Source: a bacterium (lineage in GTDB: Bacteria > Desulfobacterota_D > UBA1144). Taken from it: DNA of 64,000 bases. Each line of letters begins with the position of its first letter. The stretch's first letter is position 1. The position numbers were made by a program, and so were the translations under genes. Below the pieces are notes generated by a model. The model had not been told where the DNA came from and did not search any database. It saw only the letters and a list, made by a program, of their open reading frames with translations. Positions 9,456 through 19,310 of the stretch are shown piece by piece. The stretch is taken from the NCBI GenBank assembly GCA_018654605.1, contig JABILG010000019.1, positions 1 through 64,000 on the forward strand. The letters are read 5' to 3'.

Positions 9456-10530
9456 CTTCTTTTAACGCACCAACAAGCTTAGCGTTCTCGCTCTCAAGCC
9501 CCACTGTTATTCTTAAATGATTAAGCAGCCCATAGTTTTCAAGTGGCCTTGTAATTATCCCCCGTTTTAATAGTTCTTCGTATACTATCCTTGCCTCTGA
9601 TTTAAATTCTATCAAAACAAAGTTGGCATAAGAAGGGTGGGCTTTAATGTTCATTTTTGCAAACTCTGATTTTAAGTAGCTCATTCCTTTTTTATTCAAC
9701 TCTATAGATTTTTCAACATGTTTTTCGTCCTCAAGGGCCGCAATCGCTGCCACTTGAGCCAATTGGTTAACATTAAAAGGCTCTCTTGGTTTGTTTAACA
9801 ACGAAATAAGGGTAGCATTTGCCATTCCATAGCCCACTCGCAGGCCTGCCAAACCATACGCTTTTGAAAAGGTTTTTAGTATTATTAAATTTTCGTGCTT
9901 GTCTATAAACTTAGAAACATTTAAATTTTCCCCTGACATATACTCTGCGTATGCTTCATCAATTACGATGATGACGTTATCGGGGACTTTGTTCAAAAAA
10001 TCCTCCATTTCTTTTTTTGTTGAACGGCTACCTGTGGGATTGTTTGGATTCGCTATAAAAACAACCTTTGTTTCTTGATTAACGTGTCTTAGAACATCAT
10101 CAAGATCAAGGGCTAAGTTTTCCATTGGAATTCGAACTATCTTGGCTTCGCTTAGCTGTGCCACTATCGGGTAAACAATAAAACAAAACTCGCCCATAAT
10201 TGCTTCGTCCCCTTTTTCCAAAAACGTATGGGCAACCAACTCAAGTACTTCGTTTGATCCATTGCCGAGAACAATTTGGTTCGGAAGAATTTCTTCTTTA
10301 AATGAAATCTTTTTTTTTAAAGCATGACAGTCGCCATCTGGATAAATGTGAACTGATGATGTCGCTTCTTTGATTTTGTCTAAAACAAGCGGCGAGGGGC
10401 CCAAAGGATTTTCGTTTGATGCAAGCTTAATGGGGTCGTTAAAACCAAGCTCTCGCTGAAGCTCTTCTATTGGCTTTCCTGGTGTATAAGTTGGCAGAGA
10501 GTTTATCCTGGCACTACCTTTTACTTTCAA
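9448..10530 (-). CDS. hisC: histidinol-phosphate aminotransferase
   Basis: KLASNENPLGPSP, NPNNPTGS, IDEAYAEY, KTFSKAYGLAGLRVGYG. Confidence 0.93.
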   Translation of the reverse strand: MKVKGSARINSLPTYTPGKPIEELQRELGFNDPIKLASNENPLGPSPLVLDKIKEATSSVHIYPDGDCHALKKKISFKEEILPNQIVLGNGSNEVLELVAHTFLEKGDEAIMGEFCFIVYPIVAQLSEAKIVRIPMENLALDLDDVLRHVNQETKVVFIANPNNPTGSRSTKKEMEDFLNKVPDNVIIVIDEAYAEYMSGENLNVSKFIDKHENLIILKTFSKAYGLAGLRVGYGMANATLISLLNKPREPFNVNQLAQVAAIAALEDEKHVEKSIELNKKGMSYLKSEFAKMNIKAHPSYANFVLIEFKSEARIVYEELLKRGIITRPLENYGLLNHLRITVGLESENAKLVGALKEVV

Positions 10531-11597
10531 GCAAAAACTCCCAGGACTTTTAAAAATGGCGTTACTCCCCTAAGGGTTTTAAGACATTTTTCTGCTTCCT
10601 TTAAATTTTTTTCTACTAGGAAATCAATAAAAAACAAATAATCCCAATCATTTTTTTTAGACGGCCGGGATTGAATTTTTGTTAAATTAATATTATAGGC
10701 CCTAAAAGGTTTCAGGCACTCGTGTAAGCTCCCTGGTTTGTGGTCCAAAGAAAAGGCAACTGAGACTTTGCTGTTCTTTAACACTACGGGCTCTATTATT
10801 TTTTTTTCCACCAAAGCAAACATTGTTCTATTGGATGGATTGTCCTGAATGTTTTTGTCTATAATATTTAAAGAATAAAGAAGCGAGCAAGGGCGCGGGG
10901 CTATTGCTGCCACCTTCTTTTTACCACTCACAATCTGAGCAGCCCTAGCTGTGCTCTGTGTTTCTATTAAATCGGCATTTGGTAAAGTTTTCTTAAGGTA
11001 TTTTTTACATTGTGCCAAAGCTTGTGGGTGAGAATAAACCTTGGATATGTTCTTAATGTCTTTTTCTTGTGACATTAAATAGTGAGAAATTTTCAGTTGT
11101 ATTTGGGATACTATTGAAACATTTTTCTCTATTAAGCCGTCGAGTGTTTCAACAACTGGCCCCTCTATTGTGTTTTCAAGAGGAACGATTCCGTATTGGG
11201 ATTCTTCGTTTTCTACAGCGGCAAGCACGTCCAATATTGTTGGTTGAGAATAAAACGATGCGCTGCTTCCGAACTGTTTTTTTGCAACCTCATCTGTGTT
11301 ACTTCCCTCTGGGCCCAAAAAAGACACCTGAATAGGGGCTTGGACCTCCCTGCATGCTGACAATATTTCTCCATAAACCTGCTCTATTGCAGGGGGGGAA
11401 AGAGTTCCAGATTTTTTCCCGGCAAGCTTGCTTAAAACTTCTTTTTCTCTTTTTGGATCATACACACTGTCTACTTTTAAGTTGGTTGTTTTTTTTGTTT
11501 GTTCTGCTCTTTGGTTTAAAAGCGATAATATTTTTTCGTCTATTTTGTCTATTTTGTCTCTAATTTTTTTTAGTTGCTGTTTTTTTTCTTTCTTCAT
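10527..11597 (-). CDS. pheA: bifunctional chorismate mutase / prephenate dehydratase
   Basis: N-terminal chorismate mutase helix (RDKIDKIDEKILSLLNQRA), PDT domain (FLGPEGSNTDEVA, VPLENTIEGPV, ACT HKPGSLHECL). Confidence 0.93.
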   Translation of the reverse strand: MKKEKKQQLKKIRDKIDKIDEKILSLLNQRAEQTKKTTNLKVDSVYDPKREKEVLSKLAGKKSGTLSPPAIEQVYGEILSACREVQAPIQVSFLGPEGSNTDEVAKKQFGSSASFYSQPTILDVLAAVENEESQYGIVPLENTIEGPVVETLDGLIEKNVSIVSQIQLKISHYLMSQEKDIKNISKVYSHPQALAQCKKYLKKTLPNADLIETQSTARAAQIVSGKKKVAAIAPRPCSLLYSLNIIDKNIQDNPSNRTMFALVEKKIIEPVVLKNSKVSVAFSLDHKPGSLHECLKPFRAYNINLTKIQSRPSKKNDWDYLFFIDFLVEKNLKEAEKCLKTLRGVTPFLKVLGVFA

Positions 11598-11598
11598 T

Positions 11599-12696
11599 TC
11601 AAACCCTCATTGGCATTACAACTGACAGCTGTCTATAGCGATCTTCTTCGGACGCAAAGATACAAGCTGGGCTTACTTCGTCACCAACAGAGAAGCATAT
11701 TTCCTTATTGTCGTATGTACCAAGGGCATCTATTAAATATTTAACATTAAAACCAACATCTAGCGGTTCTGTGAGTTTTTCTATTTGAATTTCCTCCGTT
11801 GATTCGCCCTCTTCGGAGATTGCCCTAATTTCCATTTTGTTTTCACCAATATATATCTTAACTCCCTTACTTTTCTCTTGCAAAACCACCGAAGCTCTTT
11901 GTAGGGCGTCTGTTATCTCGTTTTTGTCTATTTTTATTGTGTTGTTAAAATTAGAAGGTAAAACTTGTTTATAGTCTGGAAACTTAACGTCAACCAACCT
12001 GGCTAAAAGGGAGGTTTGTCCGTCGTCACAAATGAAAAAGTTTTTTCCTACTCCAATGTTTACAACCTCGCTGTCTTTAATAAACTTTCTTATTTCAATA
12101 GAAGCTCTTTTGGGAAGAGTAAAAGACTCAACTATATTATTCTCTATGTCTTCTTCGGCCAAACTCATCCTGTGTCCGTCTGTTGAAACAAGTCTAATTT
12201 TTCCGTTTTGTGTCATATCAAAAAAAATTCCTGTTAAGTTTTTTCTTAAATCGTCGCTCCCGATACAATACGCTGTTTTTTTTATTAAACTATCTAGTTT
12301 TTCACTTTTAATTGCCCTATAAACAAAATCGTCTGGTTTGGGAATTTGGGGGAAATCGTCCGGGTTTTGTGTTTTAATTTTTGTTTTTCCTTTTCCGTAA
12401 TCGATCTGTGCTTGCCCCTCGTTAATAGTGCTAATTTGTATTTCTCCCTCTGGTGTTTTTTCAACAACCTCTAAAAGTTTTTTCGCTGGCAAACAAACCC
12501 GTCCTTCTTCTGAAATGTTTGCCGGAAAAGAAGTATAAACAGAAGACTCTAGGTCGGTCGACGAAAGAAAAGCTTTTCCCTCTTTGGCCTCTAAAAGTAT
12601 GTGGGACAAAATTAACATACTTGGTCTTGTGTCAACAACTCCTTGAACATAAGACAAGTATTTATAAAAAAGTTTTTTATCAACAGACAGTTTCAT
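11599..12696 (-). CDS. dnaN: DNA polymerase III beta clamp
   Basis: Full-length beta clamp with C-terminal RQLSVVMPMRV; adjacent to dnaA. Confidence 0.96.
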   Translation of the reverse strand: MKLSVDKKLFYKYLSYVQGVVDTRPSMLILSHILLEAKEGKAFLSSTDLESSVYTSFPANISEEGRVCLPAKKLLEVVEKTPEGEIQISTINEGQAQIDYGKGKTKIKTQNPDDFPQIPKPDDFVYRAIKSEKLDSLIKKTAYCIGSDDLRKNLTGIFFDMTQNGKIRLVSTDGHRMSLAEEDIENNIVESFTLPKRASIEIRKFIKDSEVVNIGVGKNFFICDDGQTSLLARLVDVKFPDYKQVLPSNFNNTIKIDKNEITDALQRASVVLQEKSKGVKIYIGENKMEIRAISEEGESTEEIQIEKLTEPLDVGFNVKYLIDALGTYDNKEICFSVGDEVSPACIFASEEDRYRQLSVVMPMRV

Positions 12697-12706
12697 TACT
12701 TCTCCT

Positions 12707-12758
12707 ATTATAATATATTATATTATATATAAAGTAGTAGTAGTAGGTGTGTGGAGAT
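12707..12758. other. candidate origin unwinding element: AT-rich tract + TAGTAGTAGTAG (DnaA-trio-like) + degenerate DnaA box
   Basis: ATTATAATATATTATATTATATATAAAG, then TAG x4 (12735-12746), then TGTGGAGAT (12750-12758; 7/9 match to TGTGGATAA), located between dnaA and dnaN. Confidence 0.5.
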
Positions 12759-12855
12759 GTTAATAAACCAAAAAAAACCTTTATTAAAAAAGATAAACAA
12801 CTAACAACAATTAACACTAGTTCATAAAAAAAAAAGAAGAGAGGACTTTTCAACA

Positions 12856-14271
12856 TTAGTCTTCGAGTTTTCCACCAGAGATTTTTCTCAGTTTTGTTTG
12901 CAAAACTCTAATTGGGTTTTCTTGAGAGGGGTTTTTGGCCAACAAGTCTTCAACTGTAGCAACAGAATGAAGAACAGTTGAGTGATCTCGCCCCCCAAAA
13001 CCACGGCCTATCTGAAGAAGGGACTCGTCGGTGTAAATTCTACACAAATATATTGCAATTTGTCTTGGTCTTACAACACCCTTTGTTCTTTTTTTAGAAC
13101 AAAGATCCTGAACACTTATGCCAAAAAAACCAGCAACCTCTTTTTGTATTAAGTCGATATTTATTAAATCAACACTTTTTGTTGATAAAAGCCTAGAGGA
13201 AACATCGTTCACAAGGGCTTGATCAAGCGGAACGTTTAACATTGATGCTTGTCCTACAACATTGTTAAAAAAACCTTCAAGCTCTCGAATAGAGCCTCCA
13301 GATTTTTCTGCTACCACAAACAAAACCTCCTCGTCTATTGTTATACCCACATCTTTAGCTTTTGTTTGCAAAATAGCAACCCTGTGTTCAACGTCAGGTG
13401 GTAAAACCTCAACAGAAAAACCCCACTCAAACCTGCTTACAAGGCGCTCTTGTATGCCCTTTAGTTGATGCGGAGGCCTGTCGCTTGTTAAAATTATTTG
13501 TTTATTGGCGTCATATAGTGCGTTAAAAGTATAAAAAAACTCTTGTTGGGTTCCCTCTTTTCCGGCTATAAACTGTATGTCGTCTATTAAAAGAACATCA
13601 CAGTCAAACCTAAAAGAGTCTCGAAGCTCTTTTGTTTTTCCAGACCTTATAGAGCTAATTACCTTGTTTGTGAAGTGCTCAGCAGAAATAGAACAAATTT
13701 TATAATCTTTGTTATCATCATAAATTGTGTTTCCTACAGCGTTTAGAAGATGAGTTTTACCTAGACCGGTCCTACCATAAACAAAAAGAGGGTTGTAAGA
13801 TTTGCCTGGCTTTTCAGCAACCCTTTCTGCGGCAATGGCAGCGAGGGTGTTTGAGGCACCTTTTACAAAAGTGTTAAAGTTTTGTCTGCCATTTAAGGTT
13901 CCTTCGTGAACACGAGTAAGGCCTCTACTTTTAGATACTTTCTTTTTCGGTTTTAGGTTTCTAGACTTGTATGCGTCTTGTGAGTTTACAACCACCTTTC
14001 TAAGGCCAAGCTCTTCCTCTGACTCTTCCCAGAAAACCTTTTCTAAAATGTGCATATAGTGGTTGTTGATCCACTCTGAAGTCATAATGTCGGAGACAAT
14101 AAATGTGGCCTGTTTGTCGTTCACCTCTATTAGCTTAATGGTTGTAAAAAATTGTTTTATTCCGGGGTAGTTTTGAGATATGTTGTCCAAAACCATTGCA
14201 CCCAAAACGTTTTTGTCTACCAGGTCAGAGTCAACATGTTCGTTTATATTTTCAGTGCTTTTATCTACCAA
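12856..14271 (-). CDS. dnaA: chromosomal replication initiator protein DnaA
   Basis: NPLFVYGRTGLGKTHLLNA Walker A, LLIDDIQFIAGK Walker B, C-terminal GGRDHSTVLHSV box-binding motif. Confidence 0.98.
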   Translation of the reverse strand: MVDKSTENINEHVDSDLVDKNVLGAMVLDNISQNYPGIKQFFTTIKLIEVNDKQATFIVSDIMTSEWINNHYMHILEKVFWEESEEELGLRKVVVNSQDAYKSRNLKPKKKVSKSRGLTRVHEGTLNGRQNFNTFVKGASNTLAAIAAERVAEKPGKSYNPLFVYGRTGLGKTHLLNAVGNTIYDDNKDYKICSISAEHFTNKVISSIRSGKTKELRDSFRFDCDVLLIDDIQFIAGKEGTQQEFFYTFNALYDANKQIILTSDRPPHQLKGIQERLVSRFEWGFSVEVLPPDVEHRVAILQTKAKDVGITIDEEVLFVVAEKSGGSIRELEGFFNNVVGQASMLNVPLDQALVNDVSSRLLSTKSVDLINIDLIQKEVAGFFGISVQDLCSKKRTKGVVRPRQIAIYLCRIYTDESLLQIGRGFGGRDHSTVLHSVATVEDLLAKNPSQENPIRVLQTKLRKISGGKLED

Positions 14272-14315
14272 TTCGGACTCCCTACGATTTGTTCAATTTG
14301 CCGCTTATCTTCAAC

Positions 14316-14346
14316 TTATCCACAAAATGTGGATAAATGTGGATAA
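14316..14346. promoter_or_regulatory. oriC DnaA-box cluster
   Basis: Three perfect DnaA boxes: TTATCCACA 14316-14324 (+), TGTGGATAA 14328-14336 and 14338-14346 (reverse orientation), upstream of dnaA. Confidence 0.88.
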
Positions 14347-14473
14347 AAATGTTAACAATTTAGGTAGCTTATAAACACTAGAAAAGAATTAACACCTTCT
14401 AATATTAACAAATAATTTGTTGGGCGTCTATTAAAAAAGTAATATTAATTTTTTTTTCAATAGTTGTGGAAGC

Positions 14474-15109
14474 TTAAATTTTTATTTTTTTTGTTAGCGC
14501 AGATATAATAGTTTCAATTTCTTTATTAAGGGTTCTAAAGCTAGTTTTGTTAACAACTACCTTGGCACTGATTTCCATTATTGTTTCTATAATTTTTAAA
14601 TTATTTTCCTTTATTGTTGAACCCGTTTCCGTTATATCAACAATTGCGTCCGCAAGTCCTGTAAGTGGAGCAAGTTCCACTGACCCATTTAAAAAAACAA
14701 TTTCTGGCGTTATGCTTTGTTTTAAAAAAAAGGCTCGAGTTATTTTGGGATATTTGGTACCAATTTTTATACTCATTCCAGACTTTAATTTAAGCTTCTT
14801 GTTTTTAGAGCAAGCCAAAACCATTTTACATTTTCCGATAGGCAAACTAATAGGTTCGTAAATATCACATTCGGCTTCTGATATGCAGTCCGATCCAACA
14901 ATTCCACAGTCAGCTGCACCTAGCTCAACATATTTTGGGACATCTGAAGGCTTACATGCTAAAATTTGAAGATTTTTAACATTAAAGACTAGTTCGCGAG
15001 AATTTTTCTCCCCGATATTGTTTGGGTACCCAGCTTTTGCAAGGTAAGCACAAACCTCATTAAGAATCCTGCCCTTTGAAATCGCTATCTTTACTCTTTT
15101 GTTCTGCAA
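14474..15109 (-). CDS. hisG: ATP phosphoribosyltransferase, short form
   Basis: KIAISKGRI, ELGAADCGIVGSDC, ADAIVDITETGSTIKENNL; 211 aa, lacks C-terminal regulatory domain. Confidence 0.93.
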   Translation of the reverse strand: MQNKRVKIAISKGRILNEVCAYLAKAGYPNNIGEKNSRELVFNVKNLQILACKPSDVPKYVELGAADCGIVGSDCISEAECDIYEPISLPIGKCKMVLACSKNKKLKLKSGMSIKIGTKYPKITRAFFLKQSITPEIVFLNGSVELAPLTGLADAIVDITETGSTIKENNLKIIETIMEISAKVVVNKTSFRTLNKEIETIISALTKKIKI

Positions 15110-16347
15110 ATCTTTGCTCCAATTGCTCGTAGTTTATTATCTATTCCTTCGTATCCTCTATCAAGATGATATATTCTAAAAATTTCACTTTGTCCAGCTG
15201 CGGACAGTGCTCCTAGCACAAGTCCTGCACTAGCCCGCAAATCACTTGCTTGCATTTTGGCTCCAGCTATGCTTTTTATTCCTTGTATTTTTGCCAAATT
15301 TCCCTGGAGTTCAATTTGTGCTCCTAGTTTTCTGAGCTCTGCTACGTGTATAAACCTATTGGGAAAAACATTTTCCTTAATTCTAGAAGCACCTTTTCCT
15401 AGTATCAAAACTGCCATTAGCTGTGCTTGAAGATCGGTGGGGAAATGTGGATAGGGATTGGTTTCAACCCTAAGAGGCTTAATCTTGGATGGCGCTGTAA
15501 TTTTTATAGAAGTCGTTGTTTGTTTAATTTTGGCACCAAGCTGTTTAATTGTCATTATAACATCTTTTAATGCTGAAATATCAATGTTTGATATAGTTAA
15601 TTCGTTTTTTGGCAGGCATGCTAGATACATAAATGTTCCAGCCTCTATTCTGTCGGGAATAATCTTATAAGACTTGGTTTGTTTTTTTAATTTAGACACA
15701 GGGGTAATTATAATTTTCTCCTTGATGCGCTTTATACAAGCCCCTAATGAATTTAGGAATTTGATTAAATCATCAACTTCAGGTTCAAGCGAACAGTTTA
15801 ACAAGGTCGTCCTTTTATCACCCATTATAGATGCTAAAATTAAATTTTCTGTACCTGTTACACTTTTTATTTTAAAGCTAAAGCTTCCTCCTATTGCGCT
15901 AGCTGCATAAGACTGAAGATACCCTGAGTTTATAGTTGTTTTGTAGCCGATTGACTCAAAACCTTCTAGGTGTTGGTCGACGGGCCTATCCCCAATTGCA
16001 CAACCCCCAGGAAAAGAAATTTTTGCTTTATTAAATCTAGTTAAAAGGGCACCCCATATTAAAACAGAAGCCCGCATGGTCTTAACAAGATCGTAGGGCG
16101 CTTCATCTTTGTTTAATTTTATTGAAGTAATTTCAACTTTATTGTTTTTAAAAGTATATTCTGAACCCAGAATTTTTAACAATTCCAGCATTGTTCTAAC
16201 GTCTTGAATGTCAGGCACATTTGTAAATCTATATTTCCCAGGAAAGAGAGCGGTAGAGGCAAGAATAGGAAGTGCAGAATTCTTTGAACCAGAAATACTT
16301 ACCTTGCCTTTAAGGGGAACCCCACCATTAATTACTATTTTTTCCAT
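15091..16347 (-). CDS. murA: UDP-N-acetylglucosamine 1-carboxyvinyltransferase
   Basis: INGGVPLKGKVSISGSKNSALPI, PGGCAIGDRPVDQHL, FPTDLQAQLMA, DLRASAGLVLGAL. Confidence 0.95.
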   Translation of the reverse strand: MEKIVINGGVPLKGKVSISGSKNSALPILASTALFPGKYRFTNVPDIQDVRTMLELLKILGSEYTFKNNKVEITSIKLNKDEAPYDLVKTMRASVLIWGALLTRFNKAKISFPGGCAIGDRPVDQHLEGFESIGYKTTINSGYLQSYAASAIGGSFSFKIKSVTGTENLILASIMGDKRTTLLNCSLEPEVDDLIKFLNSLGACIKRIKEKIIITPVSKLKKQTKSYKIIPDRIEAGTFMYLACLPKNELTISNIDISALKDVIMTIKQLGAKIKQTTTSIKITAPSKIKPLRVETNPYPHFPTDLQAQLMAVLILGKGASRIKENVFPNRFIHVAELRKLGAQIELQGNLAKIQGIKSIAGAKMQASDLRASAGLVLGALSAAGQSEIFRIYHLDRGYEGIDNKLRAIGAKICRTKE

Positions 16348-17192
16348 TTTCCTACAACAACCCTTTTTATTTGATTTAAATCATTATAAATTAGCAGGTC
16401 GCAGTATCCAATATCCAATAAAATTTTTTTTACTTTTTGTGACTGATTCAAACCAACTTCAAAAAAAAGGAGCCCATTTGGTTTTAAAAAAGCTCTAGCA
16501 CCCTGCGCAATTTTTTTAAAGTGCAAAAGGCCTTTGTCTTTGCTAACCAGAGCAAGCTTTGGTTCGAAGTCTTTAACGTCTTTTTCTATTAAGGGGTACT
16601 CAGCTTCATTGATGTATGGCGGGTTAGAACAAATAATATCAAACTTTATATTTGGTATGTTAGAAAAAAATTTTGATAATATTGTTGTACATCTTTTTTT
16701 TAGGTTAAAAATCTTAATATTTTTTTCAGAACACAAAAAAGCTTTTTTGCTTACGTCTGACAAGATTACTTTTTTAAAGCAGTCGTTTTCTAAAGCCAAC
16801 GTAATACCAATGCAGCCACTCCCTGAACACATATCTAGGCATGAAACATTATCTTCTCCCCTTAAGGTCTTTAAGACCTTTTCCACAAGTATTTCCGTTT
16901 CTTGTCTTGGTATTAGAACCCCTTTTGAAACATAAAAGGGTCTGGAGTAAAAGTGACCTACTTTTGTTATATATTGTAAAGGCAACCTATTAGTACGTTT
17001 TTTAACTTTTTTTATAAAAGCAATGTTGTTTGTTTTGCTTATGCTCTTATCTCTCATTAAAAAAAACTCCTCAGGTGTTTTTTTTAAGAGATTTTCAAGT
17101 ATTTCCCTGGCTTCATTTTTATAATTTTTTATATTTGCTTTTTTCAGTGCCAATTCACCAAATTTTAAAGCTGCCTGTATTGAAAGTCCCAT
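16335..17192 (-). CDS. prmC: peptide chain release factor N5-glutamine methyltransferase
   Basis: LIPRQETEILVE, DMCSGSGCIGITLA, CSNPPYI motif. Confidence 0.93.
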   Translation of the reverse strand: MGLSIQAALKFGELALKKANIKNYKNEAREILENLLKKTPEEFFLMRDKSISKTNNIAFIKKVKKRTNRLPLQYITKVGHFYSRPFYVSKGVLIPRQETEILVEKVLKTLRGEDNVSCLDMCSGSGCIGITLALENDCFKKVILSDVSKKAFLCSEKNIKIFNLKKRCTTILSKFFSNIPNIKFDIICSNPPYINEAEYPLIEKDVKDFEPKLALVSKDKGLLHFKKIAQGARAFLKPNGLLFFEVGLNQSQKVKKILLDIGYCDLLIYNDLNQIKRVVVGKWKK

Positions 17193-17227
17193 TTGTTTGA
17201 TTATATATTATAATAATCTTAAATATT

Positions 17228-17908
17228 ATGAGCACACAGCTTAACTATCAAAATTTTATAAAAGAACTAAGCGACAATCTAAAGAGCATTAATCAAAAAG
17301 TCCTTCTTGTTGCAGTGTCTAAAACAAAGCCCCTGAGAGATATTCTTGGTCTTTATTCGCTTGGCCAAAGAGATTTTGGTGAAAACTATGCACAAGAATT
17401 GCGTGATAAAATTAAGGCGACCACCAAACATCAAGACGATATAAGCTGGCACTATATCGGACAAATTCAACAAAATAAAATAAAATATTTCGCTGGAAAA
17501 GCTACCTTGGTTCACACGGTGGACAGCCTTAAGACGGCCTCTATGATAAATGAATTTTGTTTAAAAAAAAATCTCTTTCAGGACATTCTTTTACAAATTA
17601 ATGTTTCAGAAGATCTTAACAAAGGCGGAGCAAGGTTTGAGGAGGCACAAGAGCTATATTCCAAGATTGTAAAACTAGAAAGGCTAAATATAAAAGGACT
17701 AATGACAATAACTGAATATTCAAAAGATCCAGAACATAGCAGGACCGACTATCGAAAAATGAAGAACTTGTCTCTAGATATTGAGAAGAGATATGGGTGT
17801 AAGCTCGAACTGTCAATGGGTATGAGCAACGATTATAGGGTAGCTTTAGAAGAAGGTTCGACTATAATTAGAGTGGGAACAAAGATTTTTGGAGAACGTA
17901 CTAAATGA
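17228..17908 (+). CDS. YggS/PLPBP family PLP-homeostasis protein
   Basis: VAVSKTKP, FGENYAQELRDK, WHYIGQIQQNK, LSMGMSNDYRVALEEGSTIIRVGTKIFG. Confidence 0.92.
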   Translation: MSTQLNYQNFIKELSDNLKSINQKVLLVAVSKTKPLRDILGLYSLGQRDFGENYAQELRDKIKATTKHQDDISWHYIGQIQQNKIKYFAGKATLVHTVDSLKTASMINEFCLKKNLFQDILLQINVSEDLNKGGARFEEAQELYSKIVKLERLNIKGLMTITEYSKDPEHSRTDYRKMKNLSLDIEKRYGCKLELSMGMSNDYRVALEEGSTIIRVGTKIFGERTK

Positions 17909-18720
17909 ACGTTGGAATCATAGGAACAGGTAACATGGCATTATCTTTAATTAAAGGTTTTCAAGTCGATGGCAGCCACAAGATTGTTTGTTCTGACGTA
18001 GATATAAAAAAACTTAAATCACTCAAGGGTCTTAAAAATGTTAAAACAACAACTCAAAACATTAGAGTTGTAGAGAGTTCGGAAATTATTTTTCTTTGTG
18101 TTAAACCCGATACGGTTTCAGGGGTACTAAGAGAAATAAAAAAGGAATTAAATTTTAGCAAAATTCTTGTTTCAATAGCCGCCGGTGTAAAAACATCTTT
18201 TATACAAAAACTGATTGGACCAAAGAAAAAAGTTATAAGAACAATGCCCAATTTGCCATGCCTTGTATTGAAGGGCGTCATTGGTTTTAGGGCCAATAGA
18301 TACTGTACTCTTAAGGATCGTAAAGTTTTTTTAAGATTAATAGAGACAACTGGAAAAGCATTTGAATTAAAAGCAGAAAAAGATTTTGATTATCTTACAG
18401 CTATAGGCGGCTCTGGGCCAGCTTTTTTAGCAGAATATATTGCCGCTCAACTTGTATATGCCAAATCCAAAAGTTTAAACGAAGCGATGGCAAGAGACAT
18501 AGTTTTTAAAACTATCCTTGGTGCAGTGACATATTTAGACGCCACCAAGGTGTCCCCGCAGGAATTTGTCAAGCTAGTTTCTTCTCCAGGCGGTACTACA
18601 GAAGCTGGTATTAAGTTGTTGAAAAATAAAAAATTTACCAATATTATTGTTCAATGCTTAGATTCTGCATCTAAGAAATCGGTAAAAATTAGTGACAAGT
18701 TAGTTATGAAAAAAAATTGA
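17905..18720 (+). CDS. proC: pyrroline-5-carboxylate reductase
   Basis: GIIGTGNMALSLIKG, CVKPDTV, RTMPNLPCLV, ATKVSPQEFVKLVSSPGGTTEAGI. Confidence 0.92.
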   Translation: MNVGIIGTGNMALSLIKGFQVDGSHKIVCSDVDIKKLKSLKGLKNVKTTTQNIRVVESSEIIFLCVKPDTVSGVLREIKKELNFSKILVSIAAGVKTSFIQKLIGPKKKVIRTMPNLPCLVLKGVIGFRANRYCTLKDRKVFLRLIETTGKAFELKAEKDFDYLTAIGGSGPAFLAEYIAAQLVYAKSKSLNEAMARDIVFKTILGAVTYLDATKVSPQEFVKLVSSPGGTTEAGIKLLKNKKFTNIIVQCLDSASKKSVKISDKLVMKKN

Positions 18721-18721
18721 T

Positions 18722-19012
18722 ATGATTATTGCAAATTTAATTTTAGCTATTGCCAACATCTTAAACTTAATTCTTTCTCTATTTGTATGGCTAATAATTA
18801 TTCGTGCTTTAATTTCTTGGTTTAATCCTGATCCTTATAATGCTTTGTTTCAGCTTCTATATAGAATAACGGAGCCGGTTCTATCAATAGTAAGAAATGC
18901 TATGCCAAATCTTGCCGGAGTAGACATTTCACCTATTGTTGTTTTGCTAGCAGTGGAATTTTTAAAAAGTTTTTTAATCAAATCCCTGGTTGAACTTGCC
19001 TATACCTTTTAA
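18722..19012 (+). CDS. YggT family membrane protein
   Basis: Small two-TM protein with RALISWFNPDPYN; downstream of proC/yggS as commonly found. Confidence 0.85.
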   Translation: MIIANLILAIANILNLILSLFVWLIIIRALISWFNPDPYNALFQLLYRITEPVLSIVRNAMPNLAGVDISPIVVLLAVEFLKSFLIKSLVELAYTF

Positions 19013-19014
19013 GT

Positions 19015-19275
19015 TTGAAGATTTTAGTCTCAGTTAAACCCAGGTCAAAAAAATCAGAGGTTTTAAGTTTTGAATCAGGTGTTTTGTTTGTAAAAGTGGG
19101 CGCAATACCACACAAGGGTGCATCAAACATTGAATTAATCAAGACGCTTTCGGAATTCATTGGAATACCAAAGTCAAAAATAGCTATTGTTGGCGGTTTT
19201 AAATCCAAGGTTAAAACACTAGAGCTGGACTGCTCTTCCAACAAACTTAACTTAGCTTTAAAAAAACTGTTATAA
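19015..19275 (+). CDS. DUF167 / YggU family protein (TTG start)
   Basis: VSVKPRSKKSEV...PHKGASNIELIKTLSEFIGIPKSKIAIVGGFKSKVKTL matches YggU pattern and gene context. Confidence 0.82.
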   Translation: MKILVSVKPRSKKSEVLSFESGVLFVKVGAIPHKGASNIELIKTLSEFIGIPKSKIAIVGGFKSKVKTLELDCSSNKLNLALKKLL

Positions 19276-19310
19276 TATTTCAAATCAGATTTTGATTAAA
19301 GGAGAATTAA

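Noticed and set aside
12716-12733. AT dinucleotide-rich palindrome near dnaN as a terminator or mobile-element repeat
   Set aside because: No GC stem or target-site duplications; better explained as an origin-associated AT-rich tract or dnaN promoter region.
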